Source: Anniella stebbinsi (taxonomy: Eukaryota > Chordata > Lepidosauria > Squamata > Anniellidae). Taken from it: 64,000 nt of DNA. Below, piece by piece: positions 45,366-57,542 of this stretch. The stretch spans positions 31,931,001-31,995,000 of the forward strand of contig JARDYH010000003.1 of assembly GCA_029215795.1 (NCBI GenBank). Reading direction: 5' to 3'. Below the pieces are notes generated by a model. That model was not told where the DNA came from and did not search any database. It saw nothing but the letters and a program-made list of their open reading frames with translations. A program made the position numbers and the translations under genes. The first letter of the stretch is position 1. Each line of letters begins with the position of its first letter.

Positions 45366-45675
45366 AAGCCATCAACCTGCAGGAGAGGAAGGCCTGCTGC
45401 CAGGGGAGGAGAGGAGTGTGCCTGCCTGCCTGCCTGCCTGCCTGCCTCCTGGTCTTTGCTGCTGCCACCACCACCACTACCCTCCAGAGGATTTCAGCCT
45501 GGCAGACTGCCACTCCCTGCAGGACCAGGCCCCCAGGTACTGAGCCAGCTGCTGTGGACAATTGCATCTGTCCCCCTCCCTTCCTGGGATATTTAAGCTG
45601 CTGGCTGAGGGGGCCTGGGAAAGCCATCAACCTGCAGGAGAGGGAGGCCTGCTGCCAGGGGAGGAGAGGAGTGTG

Positions 45676-45731
<56 letters not shown>

Positions 45732-45966
45732 CTTCCTGGTCTTTGCTGCTGCCACCACCACCACCACCCTCCAGAGGATTTCAGCTTGGAAGACTGCCAC
45801 TCCCTGCAGGACCAGGCCCCCAGGTACTGAGCCAGCTGCTGTGGACAATTACATCTGTCCCCCTCCCTTCCTGGGAGGGATATTTAAGCTGCTGGCTGAG
45901 GGGGGCTGGGAAAGCCATCAACCTGCAGGGAAGGGAGGCCTGCTGCCAGGGGAGGAAAGGAGTGTG

Positions 45967-45998
<32 letters not shown>

Positions 45999-46010
45999 CT
46001 GGCTTTTTGT
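45366..46010 (+). repeat. Tandem 5'UTR monomers of the L2
   Basis: Units start 'aagccatcaacctgcagg' at 45366, 45621 and 45912. Units 1 and 2 are 255 and 291 bp, differing mostly in a (CCTG)n tract. The third is partial. Units 1 and 2 end with 'gatatttaagctgctggctg', a possible TATA-like element. The long CLPA-repeat frame here is an artefact of (CCTG)n. Confidence 0.75.
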
Positions 46011-46071
46011 TTTTGTCTTTGGGTTTTTTGTTGTTGTTGTTGTTTTCCCCCCCTTTCCCCAGGCTTGAGCT

Positions 46072-49000
46072 ATGTGCCTGGGAGGGAGGATACAGGGCCA
46101 GGTGGGGGGATCTGAGGGGAGCACAATCAGGGTAGTGACGGGTAGAGGGAGATATGGCATTGTGAGGAGGACTTGCCAGGTTAGGGGAACAAGGCCCAGA
46201 CAGTTAATGGCTGTGCCTTGTTCCAGTCCCCCTCACACCCACAGGCTTGTTGGTTGCCTTATCAGCCAGCCCTCAGGCCTCCGGGTGCTGCTTTTAAATG
46301 CCAGATCAGTGCATAATAAGATCTCCCTCATCCACGACTTAATTGTGGATGAGGCAGCCGATCTGGCATGTATAACCGAGACCTGGGTGGGAGAGCAGGG
46401 AGGAGTTAGTCTCTCCCAGTTATGCCCACCGGGGTACTTGGTTCAGCATCAGTGTAGACTTGAGGGCCGGGGAGGGGGGGTTGCTGTGGTCTATAGGAAT
46501 TTCATCCCCCTCTGCGGGCTCCAGGTCCATGTGACTACTGGTCTGGAGTGTTTGCACCTTGTGTTGGGCCAACGGGACAGATTAGGGATTCTGTTGGTGT
46601 ACCGCCCACCCCGCTGCTCAACAGACTCCCTAGCTGAGCTGACAGAGGTGGTCTCTGGTGTATTGTTGAGGTCCCCCAGACTCTTGGTTCTGGGGGATGT
46701 CAACATTCATGCCGAGGGCACTTTATCTGGGGCAGCTCAGGATTTCATGGTCTCCATGACAACCATGGGACTGTCCCAACATACCATCGGCCCAACACAT
46801 GTAGCAGGGCACACTCTAGACCTGGTTTTTTCAACTGGACATGGAGATGGGGATCTGAAAGTGGGGAACTTTACATCAACCCCTCTGTCATGGTCAGATC
46901 ACCACCTGCTGAGGTTTAGACTTACAGCAGCTTTTCCCCTCTGCAAGGGTGGGGGACCCATTAAGATGGTCTGCCCCTGGAGGCTAATGGATCCAGATGG
47001 TTTCCAGAGGGCTCTGGGGAGTTTTCCGGCTGATAGGGCTGGCTCTTCTGTCGAAACTCTGGTTGATCTGTGGAATGCAGAAATGACCCGGGCAGTTGAC
47101 ACGATTGCTCCTGAGCGCCCTCTCCTGTGTAGAGCTCGAACGACTCTGTGGTATACCCCGGAGCTGAGAGTGATGAAACAAAACAGGAGATGGCTTGAGG
47201 GCAGATGGAGATGAACTCCTGATGGATGCAATCAAACACTGGTAAGTGCTTATGGTAAGCTGTATTCAGGGGCAGTGAGGGCAGCAAAAAAACAATACTT
47301 TGCTGCCACTATTCAATCATCAACATGCCACCCAGCGGAGCTTTTCAGAGTTGTCCGGGGGCTTTTACATGCTGGCCCCAAGGACATGGTAGAACCATCT
47401 GAGGCCCGCTGTAATACATTTGCTGGGCACTTCCAGAATAAAATCTCTGGCATCCGTCAGGACTTAGACTCCAGTGTTATAGCAGGTGAATCTAGTGAGG
47501 TATCCAGAGCACAGGCTTGTCCTGTTTTCTTGGATGAGTTTCAGTTGGTGCAGCTCGAGGAAGTTGACAAGGTGCTTGGACAGGTTCGTACAACCACTTC
47601 CATATGGATCCTTGCCCCTCTTGGCTAATAAAAGCTAGCAGGGATGGAACAACTGGCTGGGCCAGGGAAGTGATTAATGCCTCTTTGCAAGAGGGAGTGG
47701 TCCCAGGCCTCCTGAAAGAGGCAGCAGTGAGACCACTCCTAAAGAAATCTTCCCTGGACCCTGAAAATCTTAATAACTAGGGGTGTGCACGGACCCCCCG
47801 GATCGGATCGGGACCCGGATCGGGACCTCCAATTTTGTCCCGGACCGGTTCGGACAAAATCGGAGGCCCCCCGGACCGGATCGAGTCCGATCCCGATCCA
47901 AAAATCGGAAATTTTTGGATCGGCCGCCATTTTTTTCCCCATAGACTTGCATTGCAATGCAAGTCTATGAGGAAAAAATGGCGGCGGGTGGGTAAGGGGG
48001 GGCCTAACTCCCTCCCCCCCCCCGGGGCCGTCCGCTGTGGACGGCCCCGGCAGGTAAGCCCCCTCCCCCGCGCTCCCTACCCCCCCTGGGGCCGCCTGCT
48101 TCCATCCGCTGGCGCCCGCGGGCGCCAGCGGATAGAAGCGGACGGCTCCGGGGGGGGGGTAAGCCCCCTTCCCCGCCACTTACCTTCTCGGCACGTCCGG
48201 CGCCGGCGGCTACTACCAGCGGGCTCCGCGGCCTACTCTCGAGTAGCGCGCCGGGTGATGACATCACCCGGCGCGCCACCCTGGAGCAGGCCGCGGAGCC
48301 TGCTGGTAGTAGTAGGCGCCGGCGCCGGACGGGAGCCGCCGGGCCGGGCAGGTAAGGGCCCCCCTCCCCCCTCCCCCCTCCGCGCGCCCCCTCCTCCCCT
48401 CCACGCACCCCCTCCTTACCTTTCCGGCCCGGCGGCTCCCGTCCGGCGCCGGCGCCTACTACTTCCAGCAGGCTCCGCGGCCTGCTCTAGAGTAGTGCGC
48501 CGGGTGATGACATCACCCGGCGCGCCATCCTAGAGCAGGCCGCGGAGCCTGCTGGGAATAGTAGGCGCCGGCGCCGGACGGGAGCCGCCGGGCCGGAAAG
48601 GTAAGGGCCCCCCTCCCCCCTCCGCGCGCCCCCTCCTCCCCTCCACGCACCCCCTCCTTACCTTTCCGGCCCGGCGGCTCCCGTCCGGCGCCGGCGCCTA
48701 CTACTTCCAGCAGGCTCCGCGGCCTGCTCTAGAGTAGCGCGCCGGGTGATGACATCACCCGGCGCGCCATCCTAGAGCAGGCCGCGGAGCCTGCTGGGAA
48801 TAGTAGGCGCCGGCGCCGGACGGGAGCCGCCGGGCCGGAAAGGTAAGGGCCCCCCTCCCCCCTCCGCGCGCCCCCTCCTCCCCTCCACGCACCCCCTCCT
48901 TACCTTTCCGGCCCGGCGGCTCCCGTCCGGCGCCGGCGCCTACTACTACCAGCAGGCTCCGCGGCCTGCTCTAGAGTAGCGCGCCGGGTGATGACATCAC

Positions 49001-51414
49001 CCGGCGCGCCACCCTAGAGCAGGCCGCGGAGCCTGCTGGGAATAGTAGGCGCCGGCGCCGGACGGGAGCCGCCGGGCCGGAAAGGTAAGGGCCCCCCTCC
49101 CCCCTCCGCGCGCCCCCTCCTCCCCTCCACGCACCCCCTCCTTACCTTTCCGGCCCGGCGGCTCCCGTCCGGCGCCGGCGCCTACTACTTCCAGCAGGCT
49201 CCGCGGCCTGCTCTAGAGTAGCGCGCCGGGTGATGACATCACCCGGCGCGCCATCCTAGAGCAGGCCGCGGAGCCTGCTGGGAATAGTAGGCGCCGGCGC
49301 CGGACGGGAGCCGCCGGGCCGGAAAGGTAAGGGCCCCCCTCCCCCCTCCTCGCGCCCCCTCCTCCCCTCCACGCACCCCCTCCTTACCTTTCCGGCCCGG
49401 CGGCTCCCGTCCGGCGCCGGCGCCTACTACTACCAGCAGGCTCCGCGGCCTGCTCTAGAGTAGCGCGCCGGGTGATGACATCACCCGGCGCGCCACCCTA
49501 GAGCAGGCCGCGGAGCCTGCTGGGAATAGTAGGCGCCGGCGCCGGACGGGAGCCGCCGGGCCGGAAAGGTAAGGGCCCCCCTCCCCCCTCCCCCCTCCGC
49601 GCGCCCCCTCCTCCCCTCCACGCACCCCCTCCTTACCTTCCCGGCCCGGTGGCTCCCGTCCGGCGCCGGCGCCTACTACTACCAGCAGGCTCCGCGGCCT
49701 GCTCTAGAGTAGCGCGCCGGGTGATGACATCACCCGGCGCGCCACCCTAGAGCAGGCCGCGGAGCCTGCTAGTAGTAGTAGGCGCCGGCGCCGGACGGGA
49801 GCCACCGGGCCGAGAAGGTAAGTGCCCCCCTCCTCCCCCCCCCCGCTGTCCACTTTCATCGGCGGGCGCCCGCTGGCGCCCGCCAATGGAAGCGGCGGTG
49901 GGCGCCAGTGGGCGCCCGCCGATCCGCCGATCCGCCGAACCGGTTCGGAGCTTTTTCGGACCGGTTCGGATTGGATCGGCCGATCCAGCTGCGGGATCGG
50001 AAATCGGATAATTTATCCGATTTCCCACTGGACCGGACTCGGATCGTGGATCGGGTCCGATCCAGTGCACATCCCTATTAATAACTACAGGCCAGTAGCA
50101 AATGTTCCATTCCTGGGCAAGGTCCTGGAGCGGGTGGTTGCGAGCCAGCTCCAGGCACTCTTGGATGAGACTGATTATCTGGATCCATTTCAGTCAGGTT
50201 TCAGGCCTGGTTTTGGTACGGAAACAGCCTTGGTTGCCCTGTATGATGACCTATGTCAGGAGAAAGACAGGAGGAGTGTGACTCTGTTGATTCTCCTTGA
50301 TCTCTCAGCGGCTTTTGATACCATCGACCATGGTATCCTTCTGGGACGACTGGCTGAGTTGGGAGTGGGAGGCACTGCATTGCAGTGGTTCCGCTCCTAC
50401 TTGGGGGGTCGGCTCCAGAAGGTGGTGCTTGGGGAACATTGCTCGGCCCCGTGGATTCTCCAGTATGGGGTTCCGCAGGGGTCAGTTTTGTCCCCCATGC
50501 TGTTCAACATCTACATGAAACCGTTGAGTGCAGTCATCCGGAGTTTTGGAGTGCGTTGTCATCAGTATGCTGATGACACGCAGCTCTATTTCTCCTTTTC
50601 ATCTTCATCAGGTGAGGCTGTGGATGTGCTGAACCAGTGCCTGGCTGCGACAATGGACTGGATGAGGGCTAACAAACTGAAACTCAATCCAGACAAGACT
50701 GAGACGCTGTTAGTGGGTGGTTCCGCTGAATGGATGGAGGGTGTTCAACCTGTTCTGGATGGGGTTGCACTCCCCTTGAAGGAGCGGGTTCGTAGCTTGG
50801 GGGTTCTCCTAGAACAATCTCTGTCACTTGAGGCGCAGGTGGCCTCAGTGGCACGGAGTGCCTTCTACCAACTTCGGTTGGTGGCCCAGCTACACCCCTA
50901 TCTGGACAGGGATAACCTGGCTTCAGTTGTCCATGCTCTGGTAACCTCTAAGTTAGATTACTGCAATGCACTCTACGTGGGGCTGCCTTTGAAGATGGTT
51001 CGAAAGCTGCAGCTTGTGCAAAATGCAGCGGCCAGATTGATAACTGGAACCAGTAGGTTCGAACATATAAGACCTACTCTGGCCCGCTTGCATTGGCTGC
51101 CTGTATGTTTCCGAGCCCAGTTCAAGGTGCTGGTTTTAACCTATAAAGCCTTACACGGCTTGGGACCACAATACCTGATGGAACGCCTTTCTCGACATGA
51201 ACCTACCCGAACACTACATTCAACATCTAAGGCCCTCCTCCGAGTGCCTCCTCCGAGGGAAGCTCGGAGGTCGGCAACAAGAGAGAGGGCCTTCTCTGTG
51301 ATGGCTCCCCAATTGTGGAACGATCTCGACGAGGCCCGCCTGGCGCCAACATTGTTATCTTTTCGGTGCCAGGTCAAGACTTTCCTCTTCTCTCAGGCAT
51401 TTGGCAATATCTGA
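46072..51414 (+). pseudogene. L2 ORF2 (endonuclease and reverse transcriptase), interrupted
   Basis: The endonuclease shows NARSVHNK (about residue 76), ITETW, YRPP, LGDVNIH, THVAGHTLDLVF and SDHHLL in order, all typical of APE-type LINE endonucleases. A TGA at 47212-47214 stops the frame; the same frame resumes with AAKKQYFAATI. A second break near 47610-47628 is a frameshift, since DPCPSWLIKA follows in another frame. hAT copy d then lies between the asparagines of LNN and [10 protein letters not shown]. The reverse transcriptase has [25 protein letters not shown] and [10 protein letters not shown] and is open to 51414. The element is dead as it stands. Confidence 0.88.
47778..50077. mobile_element. 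Non-autonomous hAT-like element, copy d (2,300 bp, seven GC-rich hairpins)
   Basis: Same termini as copy c, with its own exact 8-bp duplication TTAATAAC (47770-47777, 50078-50085), proving a separate insertion. Hairpin centres at 48256, 48505, 48747, 48989, 49231, 49473 and 49722 repeat the 249-242-242-242-242-249 spacing of copy c. The few differences I saw are single bases and some changed monomer variants (ctacttcc/ctactacc). It lies in an L2 LINE, which predates it. Confidence 0.94.
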
Positions 51415-51738
51415 GGAGCCTGGGTTTGTTTTGTTTTGTTTTTGTAGTTTTTGAAGTGGTTTTAAATGTACAGATTGTGTGTATGTTGTATGTTTTTGCT
51501 GTTTTAATTTTTGTATATTGTTTTTAATTGTTTTTAATCCTATGTAAACTGCCCAGAGAGCTTCGGCTATGGGGCGGTATACAAATGTAATAAATAAATA
51601 TAAATAAATAAATATTCCTCATATATATCTTTTCTAGTTGCATGCCAATGGCATCCCATTTTTTAACATTAGAAGATTCCTTATTCATGTTGTTAACCTG
51701 CCTCTGCTCTTCCTTTCACCTTATCTAAAAGTGCTGAT

Positions 51739-52021
51739 CATGGGTGCAGAAGCTCTTTCAGCCTGTGGGCTGAATTCCATTTTGGAGAAATTTTGGGGAA
51801 CCGCATTCTAGTGGTGGGTGTGTCCAAAGGCAAAAAGTATCAAAATCACCAGCACATTTTAGCTTAAAAAGGCCTTTCAGCTTTTTAGAATGGGGGGGGG
51901 GGGAAACTGAGCAAAACCAGGAAACCACCAAACGATCAGGTGGTTGGAGGAAGGGGTGGGGCCAACTGGGAAACCTAGGAGGACCACATTTATCACCAGG
52001 GCCGGAGGTTTTGCACCCTTG
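51739..52021. repeat. Palindromic MITE, family I (copy 2)
   Basis: Ends CATGGGTGCAGAAGC and GGTTTTGCACCCTTG pair imperfectly. Body shared with 2775-3115. No clear target duplication. Confidence 0.6.
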
Positions 52022-52439
52022 CTGTAGGTGGATCTGCTTCATACAGGTCTCTTTGCAAACAAATAATTTGAAAATGGAAGAATTATTCCAAAAGCCACTT
52101 ATTTATCAATGAAATAATCCAGCCTGTAATAAACTGGGTCTAACACAGGGTCTAGCACAGCACTGCCATTTTCTTCGAATCAGTAGGGAACTCTGTGCAG
52201 TATATCTTTCAAGACGCTTGTGGCCCTTAAAGTGTCCTCATTTCATTCCATCTTTCAGTATATCAGCCTACTTTATTGAGATCTTGTTTGTCTTCCTTAG
52301 CTCTAGCTCTGTGGAGATGAAACACCAAAACACCTTACAGCAACATTGGCAATTGCAGATAGATTGGATCTGGGTGAGTTACGACAGACCTCCCAACTCC
52401 TCCACCACCTATGTGGATGTTTCAGCTATTCCTTTCGCA

Positions 52440-52646
52440 TCCTTAGGGTTTTTTTCCCCCAAGGGTTCAGCAGGGACACTTTTCTGAAGAGGGCCTTTTC
52501 TGCTGTGGTGCTCTGGTTGTGGAATGAGCTCCCCAGAGAGGCTCATCTAGTACCTATGCTGTGCTCTACCTACTGAAGACCTGTTTATTTTTCCAGGCAT
52601 TTTAGTCTTTTAGCTCTGTTGTTTTAAATCTGTGATTGTATTTTAA
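52440..52646 (+). mobile_element. L2-like LINE 3' end fragment
   Basis: Encodes RAFSAVVLWLWNELPRE, the C-terminal L2 pattern, with its 3'UTR 'gttgttttaaatctgtgatt'. Confidence 0.65.
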
Positions 52647-52996
52647 GAGTGTCATCAGACGAGCATTTTATCACATGCTCGTTACTGACCATTCATGGTT
52701 TTTCGTGGGTCCTTTTGACAACACTGTCCATCTCCCGCGCATCTCCCGCTCCTTCTGGTCTTTTTCTTGTCAAAAAATAATACCTTTAAATCCGTGTTTT
52801 TTTTTACAAAACGTGCCACCATTTTCTGCTGCGTGCAGGAAAAGCAGCACGATAAAAACACCCACTGAATGGGCCACGTGGTCGGTGCTGCTTCCTTTCT
52901 TCACCGCATGAAGCTGCTTGTCCCTGTTGTGGGACAGCAGCAGGAAGTGAAAGCAACGGTAGGGAAACGCGATTTTCTATCCATCTGATGACTCTC
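52647..52996. repeat. MITE, family E (copy 1)
   Basis: Termini GAGTGTCATCAGA and TCTGATGACTCTC pair at 12 of 13 positions. The interior has 'aggaaaagcagcacg' and 'cagcaggaagtgaaag', also found in the copy at 63159. Confidence 0.65.
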
Positions 52997-53062
52997 TCAA
53001 TCTCTGCATTGCTGCTAGGTTGTGGTTTGTACTTGATATTGTACTTTTAAGATCTAACATTT

Positions 53063-53218
53063 TATAATGACCCTGTTCAGATAACATGCTAAGCCGTGGC
53101 TGTTAAGCATTTTGAGCTAAACATTATGATGTAGCATGTCATGTGAACCATTCCTAACTGTGGTGGCTGCATAACCACAGTTTAAACACACTCACTAACC
53201 ATTTGCTGTAAAAGAGTT

Positions 53219-53253
<35 letters not shown>

Positions 53254-53562
53254 TTACATTTGTATACCGCCCCATAGCCGAAGCTCTCTGGGAGGTTTAC
53301 ATAGGATTAAAAACAATTTAAAACAATATACAAAAATTAAAACAGCAAAAACATACAACATACACACAATCTGTACATTTAAAAACCACTTCAACACTGC
53401 AAAAAGCTACCAAAACAAAACAAAACAAAACAAACCCAGACTCCTCAGATATTGTCAAATGCCTGAGAGAAGAGGAAAGTTAGTGACCTAACCATGGCTT
53501 ACCATATTTTATGATGCATTTTGTGGTTTTAATCACTGTGAACCATGGGCTACTGGGCAGTA
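53063..53562. repeat. MITE, family C (copy 4), split by an L2 fragment
   Basis: Starts 'ccctgttcagataacatgct' and resumes after the LINE fragment with 'tagtgacctaaccatggctt'. Confidence 0.55.
53219..53482 (-). mobile_element. L2 LINE 3' end, reverse strand
   Basis: (TTTA)n tail, then the reverse complement of the 3'UTR and last codons of the L2 subfamily at 45-51 kb ('tataccgccccatagccgaa', 'cagatattgtcaaatgcctg'). Confidence 0.85.
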
Positions 53563-53639
53563 TAGAAACGTAATAAATACATAAATGCATAAACACTTGA
53601 AACATCCAAAAGGTTTTTGAGGTGAGCTGGGTTAGGAAC

Positions 53640-53860
53640 TTGGTATCTGCATATATGGAGTCAGACCATTGGATTGTCTAGCTCAGGAGAAGGGGATTGG
53701 ACAAATTCATGGGTGGACAGGTCTATCAGAAAAGGAGGGCTCTTGCCTCCATGCCCTGCTTGCGGCTTTCCCAGAAGAAGCATCTGGCTGGCCAATGTTG
53801 GAAGCAGGAAGGATGCTGTGCTAGATGAACCCAGCAGGTCTCTTCTGAAATTCTTAAACA
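53640..53860 (+). mobile_element. CR1 LINE 3'UTR fragment
   Basis: 'gattggacaaattcatgggt', 'gcccatgccctgcttgcggc'-type text and 'tgtgctagatgaacccagca' match CR1 3' ends. Confidence 0.65.
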
Positions 53861-54205
53861 CAGGCATGTGGGCTTCGTGTTACTGGTAGACAGATGGGAT
53901 CAAATGGAAGGAGGGCTCATGATGAAAATAGTCTCACTCCCTCACTCACTATCAAACCATGCCTCACCAAAGCTTATAAGGAGAACAGCAGCAGAAAAGG
54001 GCAGCATTAGTCACAACACAGGTATTCTGACAATTGGAACCTGCAACAAAAGGTGCTAGGCAACTAATTGGCCAGCCACACTCTCTTCCAGGGTACTCCA
54101 TTCCACCCTTCACCCCCACCCCAGTTTTCAATTTTTCCTTCCAACAGTAATTCAGCATTCCATGAGCAATTAGGTTGCTCATTTCTTATTGGACTATTTT
54201 GAGGG

Positions 54206-54234
54206 TAACCCCCCCCCCCCACACACACACACAC
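54206..54234. repeat. C run with (AC)n
   Basis: Eleven or so C followed by ACACAC repeats. Confidence 0.9.
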
Positions 54235-54308
54235 CTTTGGGACTTTTTCTAAAGCTTTTCATTAACTTCTTCAAGCTTTGGAGATCCCCCAAGCCTATAG
54301 GTTCTTTC

Positions 54309-54561
54309 CAGGGCTGGCCCAAGACATTTTGCTGCCTGAGGCCAAGATGGCACCCTCTCCCATTTCATGTACAAAAGCTGACTAGACTGTTTCTTCGATG
54401 ATGGAACAACATCCTCTGTTGAACTTGAAGGCAACAGGCAAGGTTACGGAGCATAGGGCAGTCCATGAGGCACACAGCTCTTCAACACCTTGCTGCCACC
54501 TCCCAACATCTGCTGCCTAAGGCAACTGCTTCACCCTGCCTAATGGTAGGGCCAGCCCTGA
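54309..54561. repeat. Palindromic MITE
   Basis: 'agggctggcccaag' and 'ggccagccct' form the ends; 'gctgcctgaggc' and 'gctgcctaaggc' lie inside. Duplication uncertain. Confidence 0.5.
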
Positions 54562-55334
54562 TCCTTCCTGGCTGTGTGTCGACGATGCTGTTTCGACTGC
54601 CTAAGGACCCACACTCACCCTTGAACTTTGGAAATAGAGGCAATGACAGGGAGTGTACTATTTTGAAAGTTGAGATTCCCAGAAATCCTTTGGTTGGGTT
54701 TGATGCCTCCAGATCATGCAGAAACAGCTTCCCCCACTCAGTGATTGCTCTGACTGTAACCCTCTGTGAAGAGCTCCTCTGCTTTCCAATGAATGTGCAT
54801 ACGTATTTTCATCCGGTGAATGGCGAAGGCTATGGGAATGCACACGCATACGCACACACTCTTTTTTATTTTAGATCCACAACTTGTGAGAAAGAGAGGG
54901 AAATGGATCTGGCTCACATGGAGAAAGTCTGAATAGCTGACTCTTTAACCCCTTTTGCTCCTCGGAGAATAAAGGCAGTTTCCTGTTTATTCATGGGATG
55001 ACAGCTACTGCTGCTGCTGCTGCTTCTCTCATTGTTTGGTAGCATTACTGTTGATCCCGTGCAGCTGGCAGAGTTTCTGTTTCTTGTGATGCACAGTGTG
55101 AGGTGACATTATGACTTAATTCCTCCGTGTGGGCAATTAACAGCTAGTCCGATTCATCCCTCTGAGGATAAGAAAATTCCCTGGCTTCTCTTCAGAGCCT
55201 TACTCTGGGAAAGGATCCGTCTTCCACATTGGCCATTTTTTCAGCTTGACACCATTTATTCACTTCATTGCAACAGGGAATCCAGATAATGCTCTCCCAC
55301 CCCCATCAAACCATTGCACCTTAACATTTCCCCT
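54562..55334. other. Low-copy intergenic DNA
   Basis: Includes (CTG)n at about 55005-55022. No exon recognised. Confidence 0.4.
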
Positions 55335-55881
55335 GGTCAGAATGACAGCTCGCCACGTGCTTTCATTCAGACCTGTCAAAAAGTTGCAGGATCTTTAAAA
55401 AATTCATATAAAACCAAGGGTTGGAGGGATCAATCTCAAATTTCAAACACATGTCTAGCACATGTTGCTACACATATGTGCCAAATTTCAGATCAATCCC
55501 TCCACCCCTGTATTTTATATGACTTTTTGAAAGATCGTGCAACTTTTGACCTGTCAGAACTTAAATGTTCTTTAATAAATTCATATAAAATCAAGGGTTG
55601 GAGGGATCGATCTCAAATTTCATGCATATACTTAGGCATACCCCATAAGCATTGTGACCAAGTTTCAAGCCTCTAACTTTGAAAATACAGAAGTTATAGG
55701 CATTTTTTCTTAAAAAATCAAATCTATAGGGCACAATGGGGCTGCAAATTAAATATCGGATTTCTGATAATTATCATGAAGACGATACAATTAACATACG
55801 CTATTATTGGAGATAATATTTTTTTTGGTCCGAAATTACAGTAACGATAAAATACGATACTTTCGGGTGTGCACATCCCTA
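55335..55881. mobile_element. hAT-like element, copy g (left-truncated)
   Basis: Ends GGTGTGCACATCCCTA. The body matches the right half of copy a, including 'ggtcagaatgacagctcgcc' and 'acttaggcataccccataag', and shares its CGATAC-type right subterminal DNA. The left terminus is missing. Confidence 0.75.
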
Positions 55882-57369
55882 ATAAACAGCCTACTTTTCT
55901 GAACCTTTGGAGTCATTATCATACAAACAGACTGCCAGCATAGTATATATTTTCTATCTTAATCAATGAGGTCACTTCATTCTGTTGTTAGCCATTGCAA
56001 TCTATTTGTATTCGACAAGCTTTGCAAAAACAGCTGCATCCAAATTGTTTTCATCCTGAGAATGTCACTGTAAGAGAATAAAAAAGGCACAGCACAGGGC
56101 AAAAAAAGAAAAGAAAAAAAATTGAAGCTGATTTCGACAGAGGGTCACTATGCTTCTGAATATTTTGCTCTCTTCTTTCATCAAGGTGTCTCTAGCATCC
56201 GCAGCCGTTGTCTGAAAGCCCCAGTTCAGGGTTCATTTTGATTCATCTCTTGCTTGTTTGTTTCTCAAATGCCACACTGACCTGGTTTTGGGAATGGTGA
56301 CGGCGGACTGTGCCAAAAGAGGAAGGTTCATCCCCGAGCTGTTTGTGCAAATGAATGCAGGGCTTGATGAGGGAATGAAAACTAAAACCGGGAGTCAGTG
56401 TCAACCCCATCTCCCTCCCATTCCCCCACCGGATCTCCCAACAACCGCAGATTTAATTTGAGGGCATGGCAAAGGGAACTCAAAAATCCGAACATGCATT
56501 GCAATCTAAATGACACAATTCTGGCTGGAAAACAGAAAGTGGGTCTGTTTTACAATCTGTTAATCAACTCTGCTGTTTCCAGCACTTCCGTTCTTGTTTA
56601 GTTTCCTACAAAATAGCATCTCATATGCCTTGGGGCATGGATAGATCGGTTATTCACTGAATCTGTCCAGGGTCAAATAGGCCACATGCCAGCCCTGTTT
56701 GATGCTGATTCACTTGACCATGTCAGCAGATAGTGGGGTTCAGCAAACTGGGCTGTTTTGAATCTAGTTACCTTTGTGGATGTGTCAATGTAGTCTTGCC
56801 TTTCCCAACCTGATGCAACTCTCATCATTTCCAGCCAGCATGGGAATGATGGGAGTACCCTTAGGGCTCCACTAAATGAGAGATTTATTGCATGCTCGTG
56901 ATTGGCAACTCTCAGAAGTTTTCAGGTCGATTTCACAATGTTGTCAACAACCACAACGTCTCCTGTGGAATCCTTCGGAAATCCTGGGTTAAAAAAGAAA
57001 CACTTTTAAAGTGGAAATAGCAGGGAAACATCAGGATCTTCTGCCACTCGATGATGCTATCTAAATGGAACTCAATGGAACTGAATGGAGGGGAAGTATT
57101 CAATTTAAACCCCTTGCTGCCTCTCTCCTCCCATGTAATGCAGCCCATAACAATCACGCCAAAGAACCTGGAAGCACAAACGCCCTGGGTAAACAACGTG
57201 ATTTCCCCTAATGTAGAGACACTGTTAGGCTGTTCAGCAGAAGATGTGAACCCAGTCCTACAGGTGTTCCCATGGAGTCAGGGCCCCCAATCTCGTGTAT
57301 GGAGCCTATGCGAGTACTGTTGTATGCATACAGGGGATCTGTTCACACCTTCTCTTCAATAGACAGACG
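55882..57369. other. Intergenic, mostly unassigned
   Basis: No gene. 56872-57060 shows family-E-like text ('gagatttattgcatgctcgt') without clear ends. Confidence 0.4.
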
Positions 57370-57542
57370 CATTGGAGGCTGGTGGCTCTGATGTCAGTGG
57401 GGCGGTGAATCTGCTCCAGGTTTCAGTCAGAACCAGTCAGAATTTGTACCTTGGATTGCTCCTTTAGAGTTCTGACTGGCTCTGACTAAAACCAGGAGCG
57501 GGTTCACTGCCCCACTGACTTCAGAGCCACCAGCCTCCACTG
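57370..57542. mobile_element. Palindromic MITE, family F (copy 1)
   Basis: Ends CATTGGAGGCTGGTGG and CCACCAGCCTCCACTG. Arms pair through 'gatgtcagtggggcggtgaa' and 'ttcactgccccactgacttc'. Flanks gacagacg and gacagctg agree at 6 of 8 bases, suggesting a hAT-type duplication. Confidence 0.75.

Larger units (their letters stand above)
45366..51614 (+). mobile_element. L2-clade LINE, nearly full length, split by hAT copy d
   Basis: Layout: tandem 5' monomers (45366-46010), endonuclease region (46072-47200), linker, hAT insertion (47778-50077), reverse transcriptase (50078-51414), and 3'UTR with a TAAA-rich tail ending near 51614. Without the 2.3-kb insertion it is about 3.9 kb. It differs in subfamily from the copies at 14 and 19 kb. 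No ORF1 was recognised. Confidence 0.88.

Noticed and set aside
45287..46135. 282-codon frame with long CLPA repeats
   Set aside because: Produced by the (CCTG)n tracts of the L2 5' monomers; the reverse strand gives similar GRQA repeats.
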